Positions 27,044-36,297 of a stretch of 64,000 nucleotides of DNA are shown here, piece by piece. The DNA is from Trichodesmium sp002260545. GTDB taxonomy: Bacteria > Cyanobacteriota > Cyanobacteriia > Cyanobacteriales > Microcoleaceae. The notes beneath the pieces are model-generated. The model saw only the letters and a list, made by a program, of their open reading frames with translations. It did no database searches and was not told where the DNA came from. How positions within the stretch are numbered: position 1 is the stretch's first letter; the number at the start of each line of letters is the position of its first letter. Where the stretch lies: assembly GCF_050016015.1 (NCBI RefSeq), contig NZ_JBNHEQ010000337.1, positions 1 to 64,000 on the forward strand. Direction: 5' to 3'. The translations under genes were made by a program, and so were the position numbers.

Positions 27044-29641
27044 ATGATAAAAATTACTAAACACATATCAAAAAATATTAGACAAAAATGGCAGCACACC
27101 AAACCAAGGTCAAAATTTATTCTCGGTTTTGTAGTGTTATGCTTAACTGGGCGATCGCTTCCCTACTTTTTTCCTATTCGCTCTCAAGACATAATTCAAC
27201 ATCAACAAACGTTCAAATTTACTGACCGTAACGCTCTCCCCTTGGGAACTATCCTCACCCGCGACCAAGAAAATACTGTAGTCGTACCTCTAGATAAAAT
27301 TTCACCTCTCTTTATCAACGCCATCATCGCAGCAGAAGACAAAAGATATTATCAACATGGTGCTCTAGATATGAAAGCAATAGGGCGATCGCTCCTAGAA
27401 GCTCTCCAAGCAAGACAAATAGTCAGTGGTGCTTCGACTATTACGATGCAACTTGCTCGAATGTTGGAACCGACACCGCGAACTTTCGGCAACAAAGTTA
27501 GGGAAATATGGTTATCTTGGCGACTGACAGCAGGTATGAACAAAAATCAAATCCTGGCAGCATATATTAACCGCTTACCAATGGGAGGAAACATTTATGG
27601 TGTGGAAGCAGCATCCCGCACTTATTTTGGCATTTCCGCTACCGACCTCAACCTCGCTCAAGCAACCATTCTTGCTGCGTTACCCAATGACCCCACTGAC
27701 CTCAACCCGTATTACCACTGGAATATTCTCAAAAAACGTCAAAAGTATGTTCTCAAACGCATGGTTGAAGATAACTATATTACCCAAACCCAAGCTGAAA
27801 AAACCTTTGCTGAAGAAATAACTTTACAACCAGAAAATCAAGGTATTATTGCAGCGCCACATTTCCTTTTTTGGTTATCTGAAAATTTATCTACTAATAA
27901 TATTAATCAAAACTTATTTACCACAGGTACTCCTACAGTTATTCGCACTACTATCGACAGACCTTTACAACAATTTGTTACTGCTCAAGTAGGGCAGATA
28001 GTTAAAAATTTGCAGCCTTATAATGTCAATCATGCTGCTGCTATTGTTATTGATAATCACAGTGGAGAAGTATTAGCTTATGTAGGGTCTCCTAATTATT
28101 TTGATTATCAAAAAATGGGTAGTAATGATGGGGTACAAGCATTGCGTCAACCAGGTTCAACTTTAAAGCCTTTTTTATATCAATTAGCATTAGAAAATAA
28201 AGTAATTAATCCCAATACAGTTTTGGCAGATGTACCTACATATTATGCAATTCCAGGCGCTCAACTTTATAGTCCTACTAACTATAATCAAGATAGATTT
28301 TTAGGACCTGTTATTGTCAGAATTGCTTTGGCAAATTCTCTGAATATTCCAGCAGTACGAGTATTAGAAAAAGTGGGAGTAGAGAATTTTTTAAACCGTC
28401 TACATCAATTAGGTTTTAGACATTTAAAAGCATCCCCAGAATATTATGGTTTAGGTTTAAGTTTAGGAAGTGGAGAAGTTAGTTTATGGGAGTTGGCAAA
28501 AGCTTATTTAATAATGGCAATACAAGGAGAAGTTATTCCTATAGTTACGGCAATTCCTCCTCAAACATCTCCAATTTTTCAAGATAAAATGAAGGAAGAT
28601 ACTCTAGAAACAAAAAATTCAGATATTTCTCTAATACCTAATGCTAAATCTGAATCTGAAATAGCTATACTTGGAGAATTTATTCCGATTGTGAGAAAAA
28701 TTTATGCTCAAACATCTCCAATTTTTCAAGATAAAATGAAGGAAGATACTCTAGAAACAAAAAATTCAGATATTTCTCTAATACCTAATGCTAAATCTGA
28801 ATGGATGTTAATCACAGATATGTTGAGCGATACTCATGCTAGAGCTACAGAATTTGGAGTTAATTCTGCTTTAAATTTGCCATTTCCAGCAGCAGTAAAA
28901 ACTGGTACTTCTTCAGATTTTCGTGATACTTGGACGGTTGGTTTTTCTAAAGATTATACTGTAGCAGTTTGGGTAGGTAATTTTAGTGGCAAACCGATGA
29001 TGCAAATATCAGGAGTTATGGGTGCTGCACCTTTATGGAATCGAATTATGTTGCATTTACATGAAAAGAATGAACCGACTTTTTTCCCTACACCAAAAAA
29101 TATGGTTCAACGCCCAGTTTGTACAATTTCTGGATTACGTCCTAAATCGGATTGTTCGTCGGTAATGACAGAGTATTTTTATCCAGAAAAGTTGCCAGAA
29201 TACGAGCATTTATCTAATAATTATCAAGTGGGAAATTTGCCTACTGAATATAACGAATGGTTGGCAAGACAAAGTGAGTCTAGTTTGGTTGATGGTGAGT
29301 TGAAAATTTTATTTCCCCAAGAAGATGATTACTTTTTAATTGATAGTAGTGCAGGAGAACAAAAGTTAGAATTTAAGTTGGCAAATTCAGCCCAAAAATC
29401 TGTGGAATGGTGGTTGAATGGAGAGAAGTTAGTCGTTAATTCTGATAATTCTTTTTTTTGGCAATTAATTCCTGGTAAGTGGAATTTGGAAGTACGTTCG
29501 GGAAAGATGGTAGACCGAGTAAATTTTCAAGTAAAATTGTCAGATAAATCCCCTTATAATGGGTTTTCTATACTTCAAGAAGGAAAAAGGAAGAAGGAAG
29601 AAGAAAGAAGAAAGAAGGAAGAAGGAAGGAATGTTAAATAA
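27044..29641 (+). CDS. pbpC: Penicillin-binding protein 1C-type bifunctional peptidoglycan synthase
   Basis: Cell-wall enzyme of 865 aa anchored by an N-terminal membrane segment (about residues 23-43). The glycosyltransferase domain has AAEDKRYYQHGALD, GASTITMQLARM and KNQILAAYINRLPMGGNIYG. The transpeptidase has the three serine-enzyme motifs: STLK in RQPGSTLKPFLY, SLN in ALANSLNIPAVRV, and KTGTS. A PBP1C-type C-terminal domain follows (RPVCTISGLRPKSDC, VEWWLNGEKL). A 49-residue segment between SLN and KTGTS is present twice (DNA period 147 bp, about 28522-28815), the second half of each copy identical. The last 20 or so residues, rich in Lys and Glu, come from a GAAGGAAGAA repeat. Confidence 0.9.
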   Translation: MIKITKHISKNIRQKWQHTKPRSKFILGFVVLCLTGRSLPYFFPIRSQDIIQHQQTFKFTDRNALPLGTILTRDQENTVVVPLDKISPLFINAIIAAEDKRYYQHGALDMKAIGRSLLEALQARQIVSGASTITMQLARMLEPTPRTFGNKVREIWLSWRLTAGMNKNQILAAYINRLPMGGNIYGVEAASRTYFGISATDLNLAQATILAALPNDPTDLNPYYHWNILKKRQKYVLKRMVEDNYITQTQAEKTFAEEITLQPENQGIIAAPHFLFWLSENLSTNNINQNLFTTGTPTVIRTTIDRPLQQFVTAQVGQIVKNLQPYNVNHAAAIVIDNHSGEVLAYVGSPNYFDYQKMGSNDGVQALRQPGSTLKPFLYQLALENKVINPNTVLADVPTYYAIPGAQLYSPTNYNQDRFLGPVIVRIALANSLNIPAVRVLEKVGVENFLNRLHQLGFRHLKASPEYYGLGLSLGSGEVSLWELAKAYLIMAIQGEVIPIVTAIPPQTSPIFQDKMKEDTLETKNSDISLIPNAKSESEIAILGEFIPIVRKIYAQTSPIFQDKMKEDTLETKNSDISLIPNAKSEWMLITDMLSDTHARATEFGVNSALNLPFPAAVKTGTSSDFRDTWTVGFSKDYTVAVWVGNFSGKPMMQISGVMGAAPLWNRIMLHLHEKNEPTFFPTPKNMVQRPVCTISGLRPKSDCSSVMTEYFYPEKLPEYEHLSNNYQVGNLPTEYNEWLARQSESSLVDGELKILFPQEDDYFLIDSSAGEQKLEFKLANSAQKSVEWWLNGEKLVVNSDNSFFWQLIPGKWNLEVRSGKMVDRVNFQVKLSDKSPYNGFSILQEGKRKKEEERRKKEEGRNVK
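28522..28815 (+). repeat. 147-bp in-frame tandem duplication within pbpC
   Basis: Two copies offset by 147 bp. About 93 bp starting at 28562 and at 28709 look identical (protein QTSPIFQDKMKEDTLETKNS onward), while the first third has diverged. Confidence 0.9.
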
Positions 29642-29793
29642 CTGTCTTTTAAAGTTTGAATTTTACTGGGATTAAAGGAAGAAGGAAGAATTATCCTTTG
29701 ATTTTTCTGCCATAGTCAGCCTAAAATCCTAACTTTTGAGGTTTTCAGTCTAAAAATATTGCACTTTTTAATCCCTTAAAAAGGCTCAAGCTT

Positions 29794-31206
29794 TTATCTG
29801 TTTTCTAAGAGGTTTGAAATTATTGAAATATGACCGTTTAAAGATAAAATAATAAATATTGTCAGAATAAGTTTGCCTAAATCGTTGAAAGAAAAATTTT
29901 TCCTTAACCAACACTCAATTTGATAAAAATACGCCACTATAGTCAACCAACTTGTTAGTGCAAAGTAACCAATTAATTCATCATACTCAGTTAGTTTCGT
30001 TTCTACCATTCGAGTGCAATATCCAAAATATCCGAATGTTTGATACTCACAAATAGATAAAAATGGTAAAAGAATAATCATCAAGATTATAGAAGCTAAA
30101 ACTATTACAATATGACCATAAAAACCTTGCCATATACTTACTGGACGGGGAAGCAACATCGAATTTGAAAAAGGCTTTTTACCAAAGAAAATATTTTTAT
30201 TGGAAAAAATATGATCAATGTAGGAGAAGACAAGTATAGATAAGATTAGTCCTAATCCTGTAGCTTTTAGAAAGAGCGTTTCACTTCCTGCAATTTCTGA
30301 TAAAATCAACCCTATAATCCCACTCCAAAAACCAAAAATTCTAATTATAATTACTGTCCATATCAACAGAAATAAACTTTTTAGCCATGAGCTAGGATAA
30401 GGAAACCATGTAGGCCATTTATTTGCTTTATTTTCTTTATGTCTATTTTCCTGTTTGTCTTCTCGTTTCTGTTTCCAAGGTTTTTCTCCAGTTAATAAAT
30501 AAGTTTTTCTCCGCGCTCGTTTAATTGCTGTACAATTGTCAATAATGCTAACGAACGACACTATTAAGAAAGGCAAATAAAATGCTTTAATAAATATCTC
30601 TTCACCATCAGTATTTTCTAGTAAAAAGTTGATTAAAATTGCAGATAGGATACCTTGTAAGAAAATTCCAAATACGAAAAACCAAATATAGAAAGCAACT
30701 TTACGCTTGGTATAAATATATGTCGCTATAGGAATAGTTAAACCTAACAAAAAAGTTAACCAGATACTGCATAGAGATAATTTAATCAGTTTATCTAATT
30801 TCTTTTGCTCAGTTTTGGTATTTGTATTTTGTTGTTGATTATCTGATTCTTTAGATTTTACAGGTTTAATTATTTGTTGTTGTATTTTAGCTTGATTGTA
30901 CAAACTAATAAATTCAGTCCACTGAGGAGAATCTGTACTTATATCTTGACCAGAAACTTTGACATAATGAATAGATTCTATTCCTAATTTTACAAGAGCT
31001 TTATTCACAAAAGAAACATATTTTTTTTTGTCTGGTACTTCTAGAGATTTTAGAGTTAAACACAATAGACTATCTATAATAGTAACTTGAGTAGTAATTC
31101 CTTTCTCTTTAAAAAAATAATTAAGTACAGATGCGATAGCTGTGGTATTTCCCTGTTTAGCAAGGGTTAATATCTCTGACTTCTTCCCTGATTTTATGGT
31201 AGTCAT
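29794..31206 (-). CDS. Multi-pass membrane protein with a cyanobacterial N-terminal domain
   Basis: Protein of 470 aa. Residues 1-110 form a soluble domain (ILTLAKQGNTTAIASVLNYF, KGITTQVTIIDSLLCLTLKS, GIESIHYVKVSGQDI) that I recognise as a recurrent, unnamed module in front of membrane regions in cyanobacteria. A Lys/Gln-rich linker (about 115-140) leads to roughly nine hydrophobic helices. No transport or enzyme motif is evident. It stands alone, with a pyrimidine-poor 150-bp gap to pbpC on the other strand. Function unknown. Confidence 0.7.
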   Translation of the reverse strand: MTTIKSGKKSEILTLAKQGNTTAIASVLNYFFKEKGITTQVTIIDSLLCLTLKSLEVPDKKKYVSFVNKALVKLGIESIHYVKVSGQDISTDSPQWTEFISLYNQAKIQQQIIKPVKSKESDNQQQNTNTKTEQKKLDKLIKLSLCSIWLTFLLGLTIPIATYIYTKRKVAFYIWFFVFGIFLQGILSAILINFLLENTDGEEIFIKAFYLPFLIVSFVSIIDNCTAIKRARRKTYLLTGEKPWKQKREDKQENRHKENKANKWPTWFPYPSSWLKSLFLLIWTVIIIRIFGFWSGIIGLILSEIAGSETLFLKATGLGLILSILVFSYIDHIFSNKNIFFGKKPFSNSMLLPRPVSIWQGFYGHIVIVLASIILMIILLPFLSICEYQTFGYFGYCTRMVETKLTEYDELIGYFALTSWLTIVAYFYQIECWLRKNFSFNDLGKLILTIFIILSLNGHISIISNLLENR

Positions 31207-31629
31207 TTGTATATATATCCTCTAACAAATGATTGAATTTTTATCCCAACTTTACTCTATCAAGAATCTACACAACTCCGCATCAGTGAATTTACTAATT
31301 TTTTCTATTCTTTTCCTACTATTCTTTTCTTGGTTTAAGTATTTTTATCAAAGAAATTAAATCTACTAAATCAAAAGTCATTCCATATCAAATATGCTTG
31401 CTTTAAAGTTTTATAAGAAACCGGGTTTATGGGAAACGGATATTAGTAAGTAGGGCATATCATACGAACCCGGTTTCTATACTTGATTTATACTAATATA
31501 GCGCTAGGGAATAGGGAATAGGGAATAGGGAATAGGGAATAGTAGACTAATAAAGGGTTTTAGGATTTAGAAATGTCCTAACCTTAATGCGTAGCACTAT
31601 ATTATCGGAGTTAATATCCCATAAATTCC
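31207..31629. other. Spacer with MITE-like element and heptamer repeats
   Basis: AGAAACCGGGTTT element at 31416-31478 and a GGGAATA heptamer array at 31506-31541. No gene seen. Confidence 0.6.
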
Positions 31630-32733
31630 TCAAACTCTACTCCCTACTTCTAGAAACCGAGAATAATTAAAAGCTGTCAATAACGGATCGGAATGATTAT
31701 TCCAAATTAAATCAGCTATCAACATTCCTGTTACAGGTGCTAATAAAATTCCATTCCGATAATGCCCTGTTGCCAAAGTCAAATTATCATAATTACTAGC
31801 TCCTAATATTGGCATTTCATCAGGAGTATTAGGACGAAAACCCCACCAAAATTCTAAGATTTCGTAATCTCTTAAACCTGGATATAATCTAATTGCATTT
31901 CCTAATAATTGTTGAACTCCTGCAGCAGTATTTCCATCAACAAATCCTATATTTTCCGAAGTCGCACCAATAATTATTCTGCCATCTTTGCGAGGCACAA
32001 TATAAGTTTGATTTCCAAATAAAACTTGCTGTAAAGGTAAATTATTTGTACTTACATCTGAGGGAATTTTTAATGATAACATTTGCCCTTTTGTGGGAAA
32101 TACAGGAACTGGTAATAACTCCTGAGACCATGCACCTGTAGCTAACACATAATGTTCTGCTTCTAATTCACCTATTGATGTTTTGAGGCTCTGAATTTTA
32201 TCTTTTTTGCGAATTATTTCTGTAACAACTCCTGACTTAATCTCAATCTTTAATTCTTTGGCTGCTGCAATAATTGACTGATACAAATAACGAGTATCTA
32301 CTTGCCCATCTTGAGGGTAAAACCAACCCCCAATTACTTCAGGACTTAATACTGGTTGATATTGATGAATTGCTACTTGATTTAGCCATTGATAATTTAG
32401 GTTTGGTAAAGCATAATTTTTTCTCTCTTTTGCTGCATAAACTGGAGCTAAAATTCCACAAGGCCAATAACCAGTTTCTAAACCACTAATTGATTCTATT
32501 TTTTTCACCCACTCTGGATATAATGCCCGACTTTTTAAACATAAATCTAACATTTTTCCAGGAGGAATAGCTTCGGCTTGGGGAGCTAACATTCCCGCAG
32601 CAGCATTTGTGGCAATTCGCTGAACATCACGGTTAATAACTGTGACTTTGGCTCCGAGGAGTTGAAGTTCTATTGCTATTGATAGACCGATAATACCGCC
32701 ACCAATAATTAGGATATCGTTGGATTTATTCAT
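31630..32733 (-). CDS. thiO: Glycine oxidase ThiO
   Basis: FAD-dependent oxidase of 367 aa that converts glycine to iminoglycine (dehydroglycine) for the thiazole branch of thiamine synthesis. The dinucleotide-binding motif is IIGGGIIGLSIAIELQLLGA at the N-terminus. The family signatures NAAAGMLAPQAE, DGQVDTRYL, GRIIIGATSE and ATGHYRNGILLAPVTG are all present. Cytosolic. The C-terminal residues (LEVGSRV) lie next to the GGGAGTAG-type repeat. No other thi gene is adjacent. Confidence 0.93.
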   Translation of the reverse strand: MNKSNDILIIGGGIIGLSIAIELQLLGAKVTVINRDVQRIATNAAAGMLAPQAEAIPPGKMLDLCLKSRALYPEWVKKIESISGLETGYWPCGILAPVYAAKERKNYALPNLNYQWLNQVAIHQYQPVLSPEVIGGWFYPQDGQVDTRYLYQSIIAAAKELKIEIKSGVVTEIIRKKDKIQSLKTSIGELEAEHYVLATGAWSQELLPVPVFPTKGQMLSLKIPSDVSTNNLPLQQVLFGNQTYIVPRKDGRIIIGATSENIGFVDGNTAAGVQQLLGNAIRLYPGLRDYEILEFWWGFRPNTPDEMPILGASNYDNLTLATGHYRNGILLAPVTGMLIADLIWNNHSDPLLTAFNYSRFLEVGSRV

Positions 32734-32955
32734 ATTAAATAAAGGAAGAATTCATTAATGGATAATGGATAATTGATAATGGATAATTACCTTTGGTTAA
32801 AACCGTAAGGGAATTGAATAGACATCTCGGATAATCAAAAATAAAATCAATCCCATGCAGATAAATCATCAATTATTTCCCCCTACTCCCTACTACCTAG
32901 TCCATCTTCAGATTCGAGGTACTGATAACTGATAACTGATAACTGATAACTGAAA
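32734..32955. other. Spacer of short tandem repeats
   Basis: GGATAATTGATAATGGATAATT repeats (32758-32787) and ACTGATAACTGATAACTGATA repeats (32920-32955) abut the [2Fe-2S] gene. No gene. Confidence 0.55.
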
Positions 32956-33294
32956 TTAACCTTCCGGAGTCCAGACAAACTCAGAACCTTGACCCCAAAA
33001 ACCATTATATTTAGTTACTTTTATATCTCCTAAAACTTTCACTTGACAGGATAAACGTTTCTGAGAATTAGGAGAATGGGGAGGTAAAGAAAGTCTGGCT
33101 TTTTCTCTCAATTGAGGTTGAGAAACTTCTCCCTCTATTTCCACTGCACAAGTGCCACAAGTACCAATACTACGACAGTTAATAATTGACGCATTGCCAT
33201 TATAAACATCAACATTATTTTTCAGTAAAACTTGACGTAGATTTTCTCCTTTAGCGCAAGTTATAATTTTACCCTGAGCCTGAATCTTAACCAT
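32956..33294 (-). CDS. [2Fe-2S] ferredoxin-like protein
   Basis: Electron-transfer protein of 112 aa. Cluster ligands appear as Cys-x5-Cys-x2-Cys in NCRSIGTCGTCAVEI plus a distal Cys in RLSCQVKV. The first spacing of five is adrenodoxin-like rather than the four of plant-type photosynthetic ferredoxin. The C-terminus YNGFWGQGSEFVWTPEG is an aromatic extension. The partner is unknown; the upstream gene cimA is divergent. Confidence 0.85.
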   Translation of the reverse strand: MVKIQAQGKIITCAKGENLRQVLLKNNVDVYNGNASIINCRSIGTCGTCAVEIEGEVSQPQLREKARLSLPPHSPNSQKRLSCQVKVLGDIKVTKYNGFWGQGSEFVWTPEG

Positions 33295-33572
33295 AACAAA
33301 TTATTTCATTATCTTGACTAATATTAATTATAGAGCAACAGCTAAAAATTCACATAAAATGTTTCAATAGTAGGGGCAGTTTTGGCGTTAAATTAATTAT
33401 ATTCAACCATATTCAGATAAATCCACTATTCAATGATATAATTCATGCAAAAATTTACCTATGAATGATAAAGTTTAAATTAAGTTGAAAAATCTTTTAA
33501 TTGTAAGTATTTTCCTTCAAACTAAGTTGTATGATTGACTAACCTAGTACCTAAAACCTACCATCAACCACC

Positions 33573-35171
33573 ATGAACAAAATCTGGATTTACGACACAA
33601 CTCTGCGCGACGGTGCCCAACGAGAAGGACTATCCCTATCCCTGGAAGATAAACTACGCATCGCCCACCAACTCGACAGTTTAGGGATTCCATTTATCGA
33701 AGGTGGGTGGCCTGGTGCAAATCCTAAAGACGTACAATTTTTCTGGCAACTCAAAGAACAACCCCTGACTCAAGCAGAAATTGTAGCATTTTGTTCCACC
33801 CGTCGTCCGGGAAAACAGGCAGCATCTGACCCCACTCTGCAACCTATTTTGTCTGCGGGTACGCGCTGGGTGACAATTTTTGGCAAATCTTGGGATCTGC
33901 ACGTTACCGAAGGCTTGAAAACTACTCTTGAAGAAAATTTAGCGATGATTTCAGATACAATTTCCTATCTGTGCAGTCAAGGTCGCCACGTTATCTATGA
34001 TGCCGAACATTGGTTTGATGGTTACAAAAATAATCCTGATTATGCTTTGCAAACGTTAGCTGCTGCTCATAATGCTGGCGCACAATGGTTGGTTTTGTGC
34101 GATACTAACGGCGGTACTCTTCCTCACGAAGTTAGTCAGATAGTGGCAGATGTTTCTCAAGCTTTACCTACTGCAAAATTAGGTATTCACACTCATAATG
34201 ATTCTGGTACTGCCGTTGCTAATGCTTTGTCTGCGGTGATGGAAGGAGCGCTGATGGTGCAGGGAACTATTAATGGTTATGGCGAACGTTGCGGTAATGC
34301 TAACCTTTGTACTTTAATTCCTAATATGCAAATTAAATTGGGTTATGATTGCATTCAGTCACAACAACTGGAAAAATTGACTCAGACCAGTCGAGGTATT
34401 AGTGAAATAGTTAATCTTGCTCCTGACGACCATGCACCATTTGTGGGTTTATCTGCTTTTGCGCACAAGGGTGGTATTCATGTGTCGGCGGTGGAACGTA
34501 ATCCTCTAACTTACGAACATATTCAACCACAACAAATAGGTAATAGTCGTCGCATTGTAATTTCTGATCAAGCAGGTTTGAGTAATGTGTTGGCAAAGGC
34601 GAAAAGTTTCGGTATTGAACTAGATCGCCAAAATCCTGCTTGTCGGCAAATTTTGGAGAAGTTAAAAGAGTTAGAAAATGAGGGTTATCAGTTTGAAGGT
34701 GCGGAGGCGAGTTTTGAATTATTGATGCGAACTGCTTTAGAGCAACGGCAGCATTTCTTTGAAATTAAAGGTTTCCAGGTGCATTTGGATAAGGGAAGTA
34801 GTAAAGTTTCTAATTCTTTGGCAACGGTGAGAGTTGCTGTAGATGGTAGGGATATTCTGGAAGTTGCAGAAGGGAATGGTCCGGTTTCTGCTTTGGATGC
34901 TGCTTTGCGGAAAGCGTTAGGAAATTTTTATCCGGCGATCGCTAATTTTTACTTAACAGATTATAAAGTGAGAATTTTGGATGGTGGAGCGGGTACTTCT
35001 GCTAAAACTAGGGTATTAATTGAGTCAAGTAATAGTCAGCAACGGTGGACGACTGTGGGAGTTTCAGCTAATATTTTGGATGCTTCTTATCAAGCAGTTG
35101 TTGAAGGTTTGGAGTATGGTTTGATGTTGGAAAGTCAGTGTCAAGAAACTGTGGTGAGTGTGGTTTCGTAA
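33573..35171 (+). CDS. cimA: (R)-citramalate synthase
   Basis: Enzyme of 532 aa that condenses pyruvate and acetyl-CoA to citramalate, the threonine-independent entry to isoleucine. The HMGL-type TIM barrel has YDTTLRDGAQREG, the metal-binding HTHNDSGTAVANAL and GTINGYGERCGNANL. A LeuA-type regulatory domain occupies about the last 130 residues (VRVAVDGRDILEVAEGNGPV, DYKVRILDG), through which isoleucine feedback is known in the family. The length and DGAQREG signature favour CimA over 2-isopropylmalate or homocitrate synthase. Codon use is richer in G+C than that of neighbours, as in many housekeeping genes here. Confidence 0.93.
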   Translation: MNKIWIYDTTLRDGAQREGLSLSLEDKLRIAHQLDSLGIPFIEGGWPGANPKDVQFFWQLKEQPLTQAEIVAFCSTRRPGKQAASDPTLQPILSAGTRWVTIFGKSWDLHVTEGLKTTLEENLAMISDTISYLCSQGRHVIYDAEHWFDGYKNNPDYALQTLAAAHNAGAQWLVLCDTNGGTLPHEVSQIVADVSQALPTAKLGIHTHNDSGTAVANALSAVMEGALMVQGTINGYGERCGNANLCTLIPNMQIKLGYDCIQSQQLEKLTQTSRGISEIVNLAPDDHAPFVGLSAFAHKGGIHVSAVERNPLTYEHIQPQQIGNSRRIVISDQAGLSNVLAKAKSFGIELDRQNPACRQILEKLKELENEGYQFEGAEASFELLMRTALEQRQHFFEIKGFQVHLDKGSSKVSNSLATVRVAVDGRDILEVAEGNGPVSALDAALRKALGNFYPAIANFYLTDYKVRILDGGAGTSAKTRVLIESSNSQQRWTTVGVSANILDASYQAVVEGLEYGLMLESQCQETVVSVVS

Positions 35172-35490
35172 ACTGTATGGTTTATTAGTAGTGGACTGAA
35201 ACAACTAAAATGCTGCAATAAGCGTAGGTTGGGTTGACATAGGAAACCCAACAATAATAGGGTTTTGTTGGGTTTCACTGATTCGTTCTACCCAAGATAC
35301 ATTTTTATGGGTATTATGGCAGTAGTGGACTATTTTAGCCAAAAGAGTGCAAATGATTGTGATTATCTACTCAAAATTTACCCCTAAAATTCAGGATAAT
35401 TTTAATTTTCTTGCTGGATATTTCAGTTCATTTATTTAGATAACTTGGCAAGAGTTCATGTTTTATTCTCGTCTTTGTAAGACGTTACAC
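35172..35490. other. Spacer with inverted repeats after cimA
   Basis: Contains GTTGGGTTGACATAGGAAAC then CCAAC (about 35228-35252), which may form a terminator-like hairpin, and a second TTGTTGGGTTT copy near 35263. A similar element is at 49091-49125. No gene. Confidence 0.5.
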
Positions 35491-35694
35491 TTACTCGCCT
35501 CCATCGTTAGAGTCTTCATCATCACCATCAATGCCCAACTTTTCTCGTAATTCGTTTCCTAGTAAACCACCTGCTACTCCTGTAGCACCTTTTTTTAAGT
35601 TTTTAACCCCACTCTCTACCAGCTCATCACTGTCAGTAATTATTCCAAAAAAGGCGTTGGTAAATAAAGGTATGAAAATAAAAATTGAACAATC
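35491..35694 (-). pseudogene. Start-less fragment of a small acidic-tailed protein
   Basis: A 67-codon open frame with no ATG, GTG or TTG at a plausible place. The end is protein-like: GVKNLKKGATGVAGGLLGNE followed by LREKLGIDGDDEDSNDGGE. Its GVK-x-x-x-G pattern is loosely like the start of the 47-aa frame just upstream, so the two could be pieces of one gene or duplicates. Family not recognised. Confidence 0.3.
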
Positions 35695-35748
35695 TCAAAT
35701 ATTTGTTATTCAATAGTTTAGCAATTACCAAAAAATACAAATCATACT

Positions 35749-35892
35749 CTAATTTACCAACACCCCAAAAACTAATTCTCCAGAGCCGTAAATCATGCGA
35801 CCTGAATTTTTAACGACTCGCATTCCTCCTAAATTACCAACAAAGTCTGCTAAACCTTCAACAACCTTTACACCAGACTTTAATAATGACAT
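35749..35892 (-). CDS. Possible 47-aa protein
   Basis: ATG at 35892 has AGTGAGGGTAATATC upstream (GAGG as ribosome binding site). It encodes MSLLKSGVKVVEGLADFVGN then LGGMRVVKNSGRMIYGSGEL, with a hydrophobic end. It may be a small gene or the 5' part of the fragment at 35491. Not recognised. Confidence 0.35.
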   Translation of the reverse strand: MSLLKSGVKVVEGLADFVGNLGGMRVVKNSGRMIYGSGELVFGVLVN

Positions 35893-36042
35893 AATAGATA
35901 TTACCCTCACTAATTATTATTTTCTTCTAGTTGTTTTATTCAACAGAAAATAAGGTAATTACGAATAATACAACTGTCTATTTATGACTAACATTTGTCC
36001 CCAATTTGTTAGGGGAAAACTTTTCTTTAGTTGAAACAGTCC

Positions 36043-36256
36043 AGTAGGGTGCGTTAAACGGCTTAAATTTAGACGGTGAAAAGGATTTAACAATCCGTCG
36101 TAACGCACCATTTTTACTAGGGTGCTTTAGGTGCGTTAGTTGAATGTAATGCACCGCTATACCCTAAAACTGACCCTAATCAATGGTGCGTTACAGCGCA
36201 AGCTGATATTTTACAGACAAAACCTAGTTTTTCGTAAGCGCCTAACGCACCCTACT
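36043..36256. mobile_element. MITE-like element with AGTAGGGTGCGTTA ends
   Basis: A 214-bp element bounded by perfect 14-bp inverted repeats AGTAGGGTGCGTTA (36043-36056) and TAACGCACCCTACT (36243-36256), with further TGCGTTA/TAACGCA copies inside. A shorter relative is at 56503-56636. It ends 41 bp before a Uma2 gene. Confidence 0.7.
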
Positions 36257-36297
36257 GAACTTACGAAAAACTTGAACTCCTACTTTCAAAAATTTTT

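Noticed and set aside
35531..35716. Plus-strand 61-aa frame
   Set aside because: The minus strand of the same DNA gives a more protein-like sequence; the plus frame is rich in rare, low-complexity residues.
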